Shown: piece after piece, positions 7,958 to 16,688 of the stretch
Numbering within the stretch: position 1 is the stretch's first letter
How the letters are laid out: each line of letters begins with the position of its first letter
Source of the DNA: Metabacillus sp. KUDC1714
GTDB taxonomy: Bacteria; Bacillota; Bacilli; Bacillales; Bacillaceae
Assembly (NCBI RefSeq): GCF_014217835.1
Contig: NZ_CP055263.1
Coordinates: forward strand, 868,001-932,000
Length of the DNA: 64,000 nucleotides
Direction of reading: 5' to 3'
Position numbers and translations under genes: made by a program
The notes under the pieces: model-generated
The model's input: only the letters and a program-made list of their open reading frames with translations
Database searches by the model: none
What the model was told of the DNA's origin: nothing

Positions 7958-9615
7958 TGAAACAAATTAGTATTGGTGATCGAAAATTAGCTTTGACCAA
8001 CATTGTTTTTGCGTATATTGCATTTTTAATAGGAACGTTTTGTGGATTGCTTCAAGTATTTATTCGAAATGATGCTCTTACTCTACCATCTTGGCTAGAT
8101 TATTATCAAGTTTTAACAGCACACGGGGTCTTACTAGCACTTATCTTTACAACATATTTTATTTTTGGATTTTTGATTTCTGGTATGAGTCATTCATTAG
8201 GAGCTTTCGGACCAAAAGTTCGACTATTTTCTTGGATTGGTTTTATCATTACAACTGCTGGTACATTGCTTGCAATAGTTGAAATTTTAGCAGGAAGAGC
8301 TTCTGTTCTCTACACGTTTTATGCACCATTGCAAGCAAGTGGCTGGTACTACGTAGGTTTAGCTCTATTTGTAGTCGGAACATGGATTTATAGCTTCGCA
8401 CTAATTGGGCACTATGTTAAGTGGAAAAAACAACATAAAAAGCAGTTAAGTCCCTTGTTTGCGTTTATGACAATTTCCACACTTATTCTTTGGTTAATTG
8501 CCTGTTTAGGAGTAGTAGCTACCGTCTTATTTCAATTTATTCCTTGGGCATTTGGCTGGGTAGATACAATAAATGTTGAATTAAGCCGTTCACTATTCTG
8601 GTACTTCGGTCACCCACTTGTTTATTTTTGGCTGCTTCCAGCCTACATGGCTTGGTACGTTATTGTTCCGAAAATTATTGGTGGTAGAGTGTTTAGTGAT
8701 TCCTTAGCACGTTTATCTTTTGTCTTGTTTATTCTTTTTTCAATTCCAGTCGGCTTTCACCATCAGCTTACAGAGCCTGGTATATCAAGTTTTTGGAAGT
8801 TCCTTCAAACGGTCTTAACGTTTATGGTTATTATCCCATCATTGATGACTGCCTTCTCGATGTTCGGAACGTTTGAGAAAACAGGTAGACAAAAAGGAGC
8901 AACAGGATTATTTGGCTGGTTCTTTAAATTACCATGGAAGGATGTTCGCTTTACTTCACTTTTTATTGCGATGTTCTTTTTCATACCTGGTGGTGCAGGA
9001 GGGATTATTAACGCAAGCTTCCAGCTAAATGAGGTTATTCATAATACATTGTGGGTAGTTGGACATTTTCATATTACGGTCGGAACTCCGGTTGCCATGA
9101 CCTTTATGGGTCTTACATTTTGGTTAATTCCTTATTTAACTGGAAGAAGATTAACAAAATCAATTCAAAAACTCGCCTTTATCCAGGTTATTTCCTGGTC
9201 AACCGGAATGCTACTTATGAGTACATCTCAGCATATTTTGGGTTTACTAGGAGCACCTAGACGAACATCTTATGCTGGTTATATGAAGGATCCAACTGCT
9301 TTAGAATGGTTCAATGGTATCCTTTCAAACCATGTGACAATGGCTATTGGTGGTACGATTCTCTTTTTATCTGCTATGCTCTTAATCTATATTGTCTTTA
9401 ATACGTTGTTCTTCGCACCCAAGGCTACAACAGAAAAGGAGCAGGTTGAATTCCCGATGGCAGAAAGCGATCTGGAACAAACACCTAAATATCTAGAAAA
9501 TTGGTGGATATGGATTTGCATTGCCTTTGCCTTAATCGCGTTTGCTTACACGATTCCTTTAAGCGAGATGATTCATCATGCTCCACCTGGATCATCTGGA
9601 TATAAAACATGGTAG
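7957..9615 (+). CDS. Cytochrome c oxidase subunit I, ba3 type
   Basis: A 552-residue polytopic catalytic subunit of a type B heme-copper oxidase that reduces oxygen to water and pumps protons. Visible ligands are His56 (TAHGVLL) for the low-spin heme, His219 with cross-linking Tyr223 (GHPLVYF), His268-His269 (GFHHQ) for CuB, and His370/His372 in VVGHFHITVG for the two hemes. Length and motif spacing fit the ba3/b(o/a)3 group known from Thermus and Geobacillus. Translation is coupled to subunit II. A 29-residue peptide gene and a strong terminator end the operon. Confidence 0.95.
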   Translation: MKQISIGDRKLALTNIVFAYIAFLIGTFCGLLQVFIRNDALTLPSWLDYYQVLTAHGVLLALIFTTYFIFGFLISGMSHSLGAFGPKVRLFSWIGFIITTAGTLLAIVEILAGRASVLYTFYAPLQASGWYYVGLALFVVGTWIYSFALIGHYVKWKKQHKKQLSPLFAFMTISTLILWLIACLGVVATVLFQFIPWAFGWVDTINVELSRSLFWYFGHPLVYFWLLPAYMAWYVIVPKIIGGRVFSDSLARLSFVLFILFSIPVGFHHQLTEPGISSFWKFLQTVLTFMVIIPSLMTAFSMFGTFEKTGRQKGATGLFGWFFKLPWKDVRFTSLFIAMFFFIPGGAGGIINASFQLNEVIHNTLWVVGHFHITVGTPVAMTFMGLTFWLIPYLTGRRLTKSIQKLAFIQVISWSTGMLLMSTSQHILGLLGAPRRTSYAGYMKDPTALEWFNGILSNHVTMAIGGTILFLSAMLLIYIVFNTLFFAPKATTEKEQVEFPMAESDLEQTPKYLENWWIWICIAFALIAFAYTIPLSEMIHHAPPGSSGYKTW

Positions 9616-9627
9616 GAGATGATAAAC

Positions 9628-9717
9628 ATGTTTTCAATAACCTTTGCTTTACTTGTTGTTACAACGATTCTTACAGCTATCATTGTAGATCTTACGACAA
9701 AAGAAGAGGACTTTTAA
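9628..9717 (+). CDS. Small membrane peptide of the ba3 oxidase operon
   Basis: A 29-residue peptide, MFSITFALLVVTT at the start and DLTTKEEDF at the end, with one hydrophobic helix. It follows subunit I by 12 bp with TAGGAG at suitable spacing and is followed at once by the operon terminator, which argues for translation. An in-frame ATG three codons upstream is too close to the ribosome-binding site. It may be an accessory subunit or assembly factor; no family was recognised. Confidence 0.55.
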   Translation: MFSITFALLVVTTILTAIIVDLTTKEEDF

Positions 9718-9730
9718 TATAAATACAAAT

Positions 9731-9762
9731 AGAGCAAAGCATAATCAGCTTTGCTCTTTCTA
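9731..9762 (+). terminator. Intrinsic terminator of the ba3 oxidase operon
   Basis: A perfect 10-bp stem (AGAGCAAAGC with its complement, loop of 7) is followed by TTCTATACTTTT. Confidence 0.85.
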
Positions 9763-9770
9763 TACTTTTG

Positions 9771-9867
9771 GCTCCGTTAAACTTGGTTGTTGATTTCAGC
9801 CGCAGCAGACGTTCTCTTCCGTTCCAATCAACAAAGTGCGAAAATCAACAGCGAAACTTAACAGGGC
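9771..9867. repeat. Palindromic MITE-like element
   Basis: A 97-bp segment whose ends form an imperfect inverted repeat of about 25 bp (GTTAAACTTGG..TGTTGATTT against its complement near 9842-9862). It sits between the convergent oxidase operon and fnr. Its GTTGATT arms resemble those of the repeat at 37954-38084, suggesting related, immobile repeat families. No coding potential. Confidence 0.6.
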
Positions 9868-9884
9868 ATTATTTTTTATAAGCT

Positions 9885-10607
9885 TTATAGTCTGCAAACT
9901 TGCAAAGGACAATCATCACAGCGACATATTTGACGAAGGCTATTAAGATTATAGACTGTTAAATAGCCTTTTTCATATTGTATAATCCCATCTTTTTTTA
10001 ATTGATTAAGCATTCTCGTTACCGTTTCTCTTGGTGTACCAATAAATGAGGATATTTCGTCATGTGTGAATTTTTTTGTAATTCTCCACATGTCACCCTC
10101 TTGTATTCCATATGTGTTTGTCATACGGATAAGGACAGATGCTAACGCGCCATTCTTTCCAAAAAACATTAGGTCACGGAGCTTTGTTTGTGTAAGCTGT
10201 TGAGAAAAGCTAACCCATTTTGTGAATTCCATGGAAAAATTACGATTTTCCCAAAGAAGTATTTCAATATCATGTTTATCAATCACACCAACAACCGAAT
10301 CCTCGATGGCCATTGCATTCTCCATTGAACCTCGCTTGCTACTCGACGTACAATCGCCAAACATATCATCCGCTTCAAAATAATTTAACGTTAGAATTTT
10401 TCCATCCTCTGTACTTTTATATAGATTGATTGAACCAACTAAAATGTAATAAATCTTATCTATTGAATCACCTTCATAATACAAATAATCTCCACTTCTA
10501 ACGTGTATTGTACTCATTTTTTGCTTTAAAATATTAATACTATCTTTCGAAAATATATGTGTATTAACAACTTTTTCATTTGTCATTTTTAAAACTGTAG
10601 CTGTCAT
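9885..10607 (-). CDS. fnr: Fnr, oxygen-sensing CRP-family regulator
   Basis: A 240-residue CRP/FNR regulator. An N-terminal cyclic-nucleotide-like beta-barrel (about 25-130), a dimerisation helix and a helix-turn-helix with the DNA-contact pattern GTPRETVTRML are present. The C-terminal tail CRCDDCPLQVC carries Cys228, Cys230, Cys233 and Cys238. In B. subtilis Fnr the iron-sulfur cluster is bound by C-terminal cysteines plus an aspartate, not by N-terminal cysteines as in E. coli, and this tail matches that layout. Two perfect Fnr boxes (7271, 13983) flank it, marking the oxidase operon and a two-component operon as likely targets. Confidence 0.9.
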   Translation of the reverse strand: MTATVLKMTNEKVVNTHIFSKDSINILKQKMSTIHVRSGDYLYYEGDSIDKIYYILVGSINLYKSTEDGKILTLNYFEADDMFGDCTSSSKRGSMENAMAIEDSVVGVIDKHDIEILLWENRNFSMEFTKWVSFSQQLTQTKLRDLMFFGKNGALASVLIRMTNTYGIQEGDMWRITKKFTHDEISSFIGTPRETVTRMLNQLKKDGIIQYEKGYLTVYNLNSLRQICRCDDCPLQVCRL

Positions 10608-10740
10608 TTTCCTCGCCGCCCCATCACTTCGTTTTTCTTATCTTCATTGTAAAGAAATATTGGAGTGAATGTTATCAGGGAATTCCCTTATTTACATTCT
10701 ATAATTCCCCTATTCATAAAGCAATGCGCTATCCTATAAC

Positions 10741-10774
10741 AAAAAAAGAGCACCAAGCTATAACTAGCTGATGC
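10741..10774 (-). terminator. Intrinsic terminator of the three-gene kinase operon
   Basis: The stem GCACCAAGCT against AGCTGATGC (one mismatch and one bulge) overlaps the last codons of the kinase gene and is followed on the minus strand by seven T. Confidence 0.7.
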
Positions 10775-12479
10775 CCTGATCGTTTTTAAGAAAAGGAACC
10801 TTCACGGTAATCATTGTTCCTTTGTTTCTAATTGAATTGATTTTAAACTGAGCATTAATGGATCGAGCCCTTTCTTCCATACTAAATAAACCAACTCCAT
10901 TTTGCTTTGTTTGTGTATCAAAACCAACCCCGTGATCAGTAATGACCACCTCTAAATAATCCTCTTTTTCAATGATTGATAAAAATATCTCCTGTGTATT
11001 CGCATATTTCCGGGCATTAGTGATTGCTTCTTGGACAATTCGATAAATACTTGTTTCAACTTCTGAATGAAGCCTTCTTTGTAATTCATATGTAAAACAG
11101 GTTTTTAAACCGTAATGTTCTGAAAATTTATTAATAAATGAACGGATTGCAGGAACTAGTCCAAGGTCATCTAATATAGAAGGTCGTAATTGCCAGGAAA
11201 TTTGTCTTATTTCTTCAATAATGTTCGAAATTTCAGTTTCCATTTGATCAACTAAAAGAGGATCCGTCTTTGTTCGATTAATCATGATGAGTAAACTATA
11301 AAGATTCTGACCAATTCCATCATGTAGTTCTCTAGAAATATTTTTTCTCTCTTCTTCCTGTAAACCAATCAGCTTTCTCATCATTCGTTGAAGCTCTTCT
11401 TCAGCTCGTTTCCTTGCTGTAACTTCATTTCTGATCGCTAAATATTGATAAGGCTTCCCCTGTATATTTAAAAATGGAACGATTGTTGTATCTACCCAAT
11501 AATAGGTTCCATCCTTTGCTTGGTTTTTAATTTCACCCTTCCAGACCTTTCCAGCACCAATTGTTCTCCAAAGCTCACCGAAAAATGACTTTGGATGATA
11601 TCCTGAGTTAATAATCTTATGACTGTTCCCAATTAACTCTTCCCTATTATACTTTGATACCTTACAAAATGTATCGTTTACATACGTAATAATTCCCTTT
11701 TGATCTGTAATGGCTACGATTGAAGATTCATCTAATGCCAACTTTAAATCATATAACTCTGATAACGTCTCTTTTAACTCTTCTTCAGCACGTTTTCTTG
11801 AAGTTACCTCATTTCTGATCGCAAGATATTGATATGGTTTTCCTTGTCTCGTTAAAAATGGAACAATCGTTGTATCTACCCAATAATAGGCTCCATCCTT
11901 TGCTTGGTTTTTAATTTCACCCTTCCAGACCTTACCAGATCCAATTGTCCGCCAAAGCTCACTGAAAAATGACTTTGGATGATATCCTGAATTAATAACT
12001 TTATGGCTCTTACCAATTAATTCTTCTCGATTATATTTGGAAACCTTGCAAAATGTATCATTAACATATGTGATAATCCCCTTTTGATCTGTTATCGCAA
12101 CAATCGAGGATTCATCTAAAGCAAACTTAAAATCAACCAATTCTGATAATGAAGCATCTAATTCATCTTCCATCGCTTGCATATGCACATTGTTTTTAAT
12201 CGTTAAGACACAAAACGGGTGATTAAGAAGCTCAACAACTTCGCAAGAAATCTTCATTGAATAGTATGTTTGATCTTGGAGACGTGCCACTGATTCACAA
12301 AATAACGAGGTTTTTTGAAATAAAATATGACTATTTATATCTGGAAATAGCAAAGAAATACGCTTATCCTTCACTTCATTCATATGATAGCCAAATAACT
12401 GCTCAGCAGCCTGATTAAAGGATTCTATCATTCCTTCTTTGCTTACTATAATCATTGCTTCCTTTTGTTCTTGGGCCAT
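10764..12479 (-). CDS. Three-PAS soluble sensor histidine kinase, NarL/NarX-type
   Basis: A 571-residue cytoplasmic kinase without membrane helices. PAS1 spans about 1-105. PAS2 (about 120-235) and PAS3 (about 248-363) are near-identical tandem copies, 128 residues apart, each with a PAC motif YQYLAIRNEVT. The HisKA_3 domain has His386 in SRELHDGIGQNL, and the HATPase domain shows YRIVQEAITNARKYA, ITDHGVGF and NGVGLFSM. It is last in an operon with a NarL-type regulator and a degenerate kinase, and an Fnr box lies upstream, so a redox or oxygen role is plausible. It lacks the four-cysteine PAS of NreB, so it is not a plain NreB homologue. Confidence 0.85.
   Translation of the reverse strand: MAQEQKEAMIIVSKEGMIESFNQAAEQLFGYHMNEVKDKRISLLFPDINSHILFQKTSLFCESVARLQDQTYYSMKISCEVVELLNHPFCVLTIKNNVHMQAMEDELDASLSELVDFKFALDESSIVAITDQKGIITYVNDTFCKVSKYNREELIGKSHKVINSGYHPKSFFSELWRTIGSGKVWKGEIKNQAKDGAYYWVDTTIVPFLTRQGKPYQYLAIRNEVTSRKRAEEELKETLSELYDLKLALDESSIVAITDQKGIITYVNDTFCKVSKYNREELIGNSHKIINSGYHPKSFFGELWRTIGAGKVWKGEIKNQAKDGTYYWVDTTIVPFLNIQGKPYQYLAIRNEVTARKRAEEELQRMMRKLIGLQEEERKNISRELHDGIGQNLYSLLIMINRTKTDPLLVDQMETEISNIIEEIRQISWQLRPSILDDLGLVPAIRSFINKFSEHYGLKTCFTYELQRRLHSEVETSIYRIVQEAITNARKYANTQEIFLSIIEKEDYLEVVITDHGVGFDTQTKQNGVGLFSMEERARSINAQFKINSIRNKGTMITVKVPFLKNDQGIS
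11385..12122 (-). repeat. Intragenic tandem duplication of a PAS domain
   Basis: Two consecutive units of 384 and about 354 bp (11739-12122 and 11385-11738) encode almost the same PAS-PAC domain; most differences are conservative. The copies have diverged slightly but remain close enough to suggest a recent duplication or gene conversion. Confidence 0.85.
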
Positions 12480-12521
12480 TTGTAAATGATATTCCTTTCT
12501 AAGAGGATTTCTAGGCTACCT

Positions 12522-13190
12522 TTATATACCATATCCTAATAATCCCTTTTTTAAAGCATATTCTACAAGTTCAGGTCTCGTTTTCAGTTTTAACTTTTCC
12601 ATAATATTTGACTTGTGATTCTCTACAGTTTTTACACTAATGACTAGCTTTTCCGCAATTTCCTTATTAGAAAAGCCTTTAGCGATTAACGTAAGAACCT
12701 CTTTTTCACGGGCGGACAAAAGAGAATATGTATCACCATCTCCACCATTTCGTAGACGATCAAGATAATCCTCCATTAGTTTTTTAGTAGCAGTAGGATA
12801 CAAATACGCTGAACCATCTGCAACAATGGATATCGCTTGAACAAGTTCGTTATGAAGGGCACTTTTTAAGATGCATCCTGAAGCACCTGCTTGTATGACA
12901 CGAAATAAATATTCCTCATCATCATGCATCGTTAAGATTAGAATTTGTACATTAGGCCATCTTTTTTTAATCTCTACTGTTGCTGATAAACCGTCTCTGC
13001 CGTGTGGCATACTAAGATCCATTAAGACAACGTTAGGTTGCAGCTCCTCAACCTTTTTAATTGCTTCATCCCCTTCAGATGCTTCCCCTACCACTTCCAT
13101 ATTATCAATTTCATTTAATAACATTTTGAGACCTGTTCGTACTACTGCGTGATCATCAACTAATAATATTGACGTTGTCACTCCATTCAC
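12522..13190 (-). CDS. NarL/LuxR-family response regulator
   Basis: A 222-residue regulator. The receiver domain has the acidic pair VDDH (11-14), the phospho-acceptor Asp58 in VVLMDLSMP and the conserved Lys in CILKSALH (about 110). The LuxR-type helix-turn-helix (about 155-215) includes LSAREKEVLTLIAKGFSNKE and VKTVENHKSNIMEKL. Its start overlaps the stop of the upstream degenerate kinase by 4 bp, and the three-PAS kinase follows after 42 bp, so it is the output of this system. Targets are unknown. Confidence 0.9.
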   Translation of the reverse strand: MNGVTTSILLVDDHAVVRTGLKMLLNEIDNMEVVGEASEGDEAIKKVEELQPNVVLMDLSMPHGRDGLSATVEIKKRWPNVQILILTMHDDEEYLFRVIQAGASGCILKSALHNELVQAISIVADGSAYLYPTATKKLMEDYLDRLRNGGDGDTYSLLSAREKEVLTLIAKGFSNKEIAEKLVISVKTVENHKSNIMEKLKLKTRPELVEYALKKGLLGYGI

Positions 13191-13843
13191 CTCACATTCA
13201 TTTTTATAAGTAAATTCACTACTTTAGTTGGATCAAAGGGACTCGTTACATTAAATGCTCCTCCTACTAACTTAAGTTTTTTTTCAAATCCAAGAATATC
13301 GAGTAAGAACTTTTCATGTTGAAAAGTCGTTTGGTTGTCCCAAGTTAATTCCACATCTATCTCTACTGCCTCTCCCCAAAATGATGTCACTTTAATACGT
13401 AGTGGAGGTGAATGTAAAGCAACCATAGTGAGGAGGTCCTTAAACGTTCGGTACACGATTAACTCTGATAATAGTGGTAAACGTTGTTTTTCACCGATTC
13501 CTTGATAATGTATAGAGATATTATGTTTTTTACTAAAGCTATTTAATAGCGTCGTTAAGGCACCATCAATTCCTTTATGAGAAAAGGGATGGATATCATT
13601 TGAAAGAACTCGAACATCTTCTATCGTTCTTTTCATTAATATTACCATGTCATCGATTGTTGATCTATCATCCTTATCGACAATATGCTGTTGCAAATAT
13701 TGCAAATGATTAAACACAGCATACAGGTTCTGTGCGATTCCTTCATGTAAAAAGATAGAGATCCCCTTTAATTCATTCTCATAATTTTCTATAATATGAG
13801 CGTCTATCACTTCTTGTTTGATGTTGATGTTCATGTTATCCAC
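13187..13843 (-). CDS. HisKA_3 protein with degenerate ATP-binding domain
   Basis: A 218-residue protein with a clear HisKA_3 dimerisation/phosphotransfer segment: His33 in FLHEGIAQNLYAV. The C-terminal half aligns by spacing to a HATPase domain, but the N box reads FKDLLTMVALHS where kinases have the QEALTNVxKHA pattern, and neither a DNGxG nor a glycine-rich G2 box can be seen. It probably cannot bind ATP as a kinase. It could act as a phosphotransferase or phosphatase, as Spo0B-like proteins do, or regulate the third-gene kinase by heterodimerisation. It is first in an operon and overlaps the regulator gene by 4 bp. Confidence 0.7.
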   Translation of the reverse strand: MDNMNINIKQEVIDAHIIENYENELKGISIFLHEGIAQNLYAVFNHLQYLQQHIVDKDDRSTIDDMVILMKRTIEDVRVLSNDIHPFSHKGIDGALTTLLNSFSKKHNISIHYQGIGEKQRLPLLSELIVYRTFKDLLTMVALHSPPLRIKVTSFWGEAVEIDVELTWDNQTTFQHEKFLLDILGFEKKLKLVGGAFNVTSPFDPTKVVNLLIKMNVR

Positions 13844-13955
13844 CTTTGTTCATTTTCATTACAATTTGGAAATTATCTTGAGTAAAGTGAAGGATATTTT
13901 GAAGTAAGCTTTTGTGTTAACAAATAAGGTATAAATAAGGCAATTCCTTACTGTA

Positions 13956-13998
13956 ATCTTAATTGGTTTATGCAGGGAATGATGTGACAAACATCACA
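13956..13998 (-). promoter_or_regulatory. FNR box and -10 element of the two-component operon
   Basis: TGTGA-CAAACA-TCACA (13983-13998) is a perfect Fnr site. On the minus strand TAAGAT (13956-13961) lies where a start near 13949 puts the box centre at -41.5, the class II activation position. The remainder of the 340-bp gap 13844-14183 holds a decayed AAGCGC repeat (about 14063-14106) and the trpB terminator. Confidence 0.7.
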
Positions 13999-14144
13999 AG
14001 AATTCCTATGCACTAAAGGGATTGCAGAGCATTAAAACGAAGATTGGCCTGTTTGACGCAAAAGAACAAAAGCGCAGGCGCTAGGAAGGAGTGGATGTCA
14101 AAGCGCTTATCCAGAGTACTTGAATTTTATAATTTTCTGGACGC

Positions 14145-14168
14145 AAAAAAGGATAACATATGTTACCC
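14145..14168 (-). terminator. Intrinsic terminator of trpB
   Basis: Near-palindrome GGATAACATATGTTACC followed on the minus strand by six T, starting 16 bp past the trpB stop codon. Confidence 0.75.
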
Positions 14169-14183
14169 CCTTGTCATACAATT

Positions 14184-15350
14184 CTATTCTTGAAGCATTT
14201 TATAAACCTGCTCTACGTCTTTATCTCCTCTTCCAGAAAGATTGACAATAATTGAATCTTCACGATCAAGCTCTTTTGCTAGTTTCATAGCATGTGCAAT
14301 TGCGTGTGAACTCTCTAGTGCTGGGATAATCCCTTCAACTTTAGAAAGAACCTGGAAGGCATCTAACGCTTCTTGCCCACTTACTGTTACATACTCTGCT
14401 CGATTGGTTGTTTTTAGATAGCTATGCTCTGGACCAATCCCAGGATAATCTAACCCTGCTGCAATCGAAAATGTCGGCTCTGGTTCACCATTTTCATCTA
14501 ATAGCGTTAAGCATTTAAAGCCATGAATTATTGCAGGGGTACCTTTCGTTAATGTTGGTGCCTCAGTAGGTTCAACACCGATTAAACGGACAGATTCTTC
14601 GTTAATATAATGTGCAAAAGCACCGATTGCATTACTTCCACCACCGGCACAAGCAACAACTGCTTTCGGGAGCTTGCCTTCTTTTTCTAGGATTTGCTTT
14701 TTCGATTCTTCACTAATAATCGATTGAAAATGCTTTACCATCGTTGGGAATGGATGAGGTCCTACGGCTGAACCTAAAAGATAGAATGTATTTTCATAGT
14801 TTGCTACTAAATCATTTAACGCTTCATCAACAGCATCCTTTAGTCTTCCTTGTCCCTTCGCAACAGAAACAATCTTTGCACCTAATAATTCCATACGGAA
14901 CACATTTAGTGCTTGTCTTTCTGTATCCAATTTCCCCATGTAAATCGTACAGTCCATTCCACCTACAATCGCACATGCTGTAGCCGTGGCAACTCCATGC
15001 TGTCCCGCCCCAGTCTCTGCAATGATCCGTGTTGCTCCCATACGTTTTGCTAATAAAATCTGTCCAATCGCATTATTAATTTTATGTGCTCCTGTATGGT
15101 TTAAATCCTCACGTTTTAAATAGATTTTCGCTCCACCAACTTGCTTTGTTAAGTTCTCTGCAAGAGTAAGTGGATTCTCTCGACCGATATATTCTTTCAT
15201 ATAATAATTAAATTCTTCAATAAATTCTGGATCACTTTTGTACTTTTCAAAGTTCTCATCTAAAACATCTAATACATTCTTTAAGGCCTCAGGTACAAAA
15301 CTACCACCAAATTCCCCAAAATAACCTTTATCCATCGTACTTTTTTTCAT
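14184..15350 (-). CDS. trpB: Tryptophan synthase beta chain
   Basis: A 388-residue PLP enzyme that joins indole and serine into tryptophan. The Schiff-base lysine is Lys90 in [13 protein letters not shown], the cofactor phosphate loop is [10 protein letters not shown] and the KREDLNHTG segment precedes the lysine, all typical of TrpB1. Length is normal for a full enzyme. It is monocistronic: no trpA or other trp gene lies beside it, and no T-box or TRAP-type leader is apparent upstream. It may complement a trp operon elsewhere or salvage indole; the window cannot tell which. TrpB1 normally works with TrpA. Confidence 0.93.
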   Translation of the reverse strand: MKKSTMDKGYFGEFGGSFVPEALKNVLDVLDENFEKYKSDPEFIEEFNYYMKEYIGRENPLTLAENLTKQVGGAKIYLKREDLNHTGAHKINNAIGQILLAKRMGATRIIAETGAGQHGVATATACAIVGGMDCTIYMGKLDTERQALNVFRMELLGAKIVSVAKGQGRLKDAVDEALNDLVANYENTFYLLGSAVGPHPFPTMVKHFQSIISEESKKQILEKEGKLPKAVVACAGGGSNAIGAFAHYINEESVRLIGVEPTEAPTLTKGTPAIIHGFKCLTLLDENGEPEPTFSIAAGLDYPGIGPEHSYLKTTNRAEYVTVSGQEALDAFQVLSKVEGIIPALESSHAIAHAMKLAKELDREDSIIVNLSGRGDKDVEQVYKMLQE

Positions 15351-15649
15351 ATCTATTCTCCTCCCTATTAACTATAATAGTGAAAATTCAGAATTAATAA
15401 TCTTTAATTATTATACCATTCTAGCCTAGGACAAGTGGGAAATTAGAAAAAAATTTTTACGTTTTAATTTCATATAAGCACCATAGTAGTAAGTCTAGGA
15501 GAACGACATTTGTCCATAGCAGTAAATGAATATATGAATTGTTTTTTTCATAGAAACTTCCACCTCTAAAGAATGACTTCTATAGTAAAGATGCAGTGAA
15601 GAAGAGAATATTTCAAAATTGTTTTATCTTACTGTGATTTGAATACGAT
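15351..15649. other. Intergenic stretch without recognised features
   Basis: About 300 bp between trpB and the prsA-like gene. It must hold the trpB promoter (minus strand), preceded by a GGGAGGAGA ribosome-binding site close to the start. No T-box specifier structure, small gene or repeat was found. Confidence 0.5.
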
Positions 15650-15680
15650 AAAAAACGGACCCCATTAGGAGCCCGCTTTT
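15650..15680 (-). terminator. Intrinsic terminator of the prsA-like gene
   Basis: An imperfect hairpin (GCGGGCTCC against GGGGTCCGT, loop ATTA region) is followed on the minus strand by TTTTTTATC. Confidence 0.75.
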
Positions 15681-15687
15681 ATGTCTA

Positions 15688-16584
15688 TTATTCTTCCTCA
15701 TCTTCACTTAAATAATTTTTCACTTTATAATCTTCTTTTTTCTCTTCTAACCAGGTTGTATATTCTGTAGCCATTTTTTCATCGAATAAAATGTCTTTGA
15801 TTTCTTCTTTACTATCATCAAAATTCGCTTCAGCTGCGTCCTGTTTGTCAGTTACTTTAATGATATGATAACCATGTTCTGTTTTAACTGGTTCACTTAT
15901 TTCGTCAACTTCCAATGAAAATGCAGCTTCTTCAAATTCTGCTACCATACTACCTTCACCAAAGAATCCTAAGTCTCCACCAGATTCAGCTGATCCATCT
16001 GTTGAATATTCTTTTGCTAATTCCGCAAAGTCTTCGCCTGCATCCAGCTTTTCTTTTACTTCTTTAGCAGTTGCCTCGTCAGCTACTAATATATGACTTG
16101 CTTTTACCTGTTTTGTTTTGGCAAAAGAATCTTTATTTTCATCAAAGTATGTTTTCATTTCTTCATCTGTGATTTTAATACGTGATTCTAGTAATTTCTC
16201 AATTTGAAGGTTCGTTTTTACATCTTCCTCTACGTCCTCCATTGTTAAACCACTTGTTGCTAGTTGTTGGTTAAACGTTTCTTCGCCACCATATGATTCA
16301 ATTAGCCCTTGAAGCTCTGCATCTATGTCTTTTTCAGATACTGAAACCTTTTCTTTTTCTACCTCTTGCTCAATTACGTTCTTGGTAATAAGAGTTTCTA
16401 AGGCTGCTTCACCATTTTGCTCGACGAAAAATGTATATAAGTTATCCTTTGTAATTGATTGTTTACCAACCTTTGCAACAACTTCACTTCGAGTTGAAAG
16501 AAAAATAAATACTGCAACTGCCACTACTACAAGAGCAGCGAGAATTGCTATTGTTTTTTTACTTGAAAATAATCTCTCTATCAT
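15688..16584 (-). CDS. PrsA-like peptidyl-prolyl isomerase, membrane-anchored
   Basis: A 298-residue extracytoplasmic foldase. An N-terminal helix (about 10-29) anchors it. A SurA-like chaperone region follows, and a parvulin domain (about 140-235) with [21 protein letters not shown] and [11 protein letters not shown]. The acidic tail ends SEDEEE. Unlike B. subtilis PrsA, no lipobox cysteine is present, so it should stay anchored by the uncleaved helix, like YacD-type paralogues. It is not the orthodox prsA. A two-component system lies just upstream in the same orientation and may control it. Confidence 0.85.
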   Translation of the reverse strand: MIERLFSSKKTIAILAALVVVAVAVFIFLSTRSEVVAKVGKQSITKDNLYTFFVEQNGEAALETLITKNVIEQEVEKEKVSVSEKDIDAELQGLIESYGGEETFNQQLATSGLTMEDVEEDVKTNLQIEKLLESRIKITDEEMKTYFDENKDSFAKTKQVKASHILVADEATAKEVKEKLDAGEDFAELAKEYSTDGSAESGGDLGFFGEGSMVAEFEEAAFSLEVDEISEPVKTEHGYHIIKVTDKQDAAEANFDDSKEEIKDILFDEKMATEYTTWLEEKKEDYKVKNYLSEDEEE

Positions 16585-16688
16585 TTTTTATGTCTCCTCA
16601 ATCATATATAGTCTGTCTGATATCATTCTTCTATCTTAACGAATAAATATGAATAAACTATGAACAAAGCATTAAAAATTAGAAAAGT

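Noticed and set aside
10764..13843. Assignment of the kinase operon as NreABC
   Set aside because: The kinase has three PAS domains without the four-cysteine cluster site of NreB, and the first gene is a degenerate kinase rather than a GAF-domain NreA.
15351..15687. T-box or trp leader upstream of trpB
   Set aside because: No conserved T-box sequence, specifier loop or leader terminator could be found.
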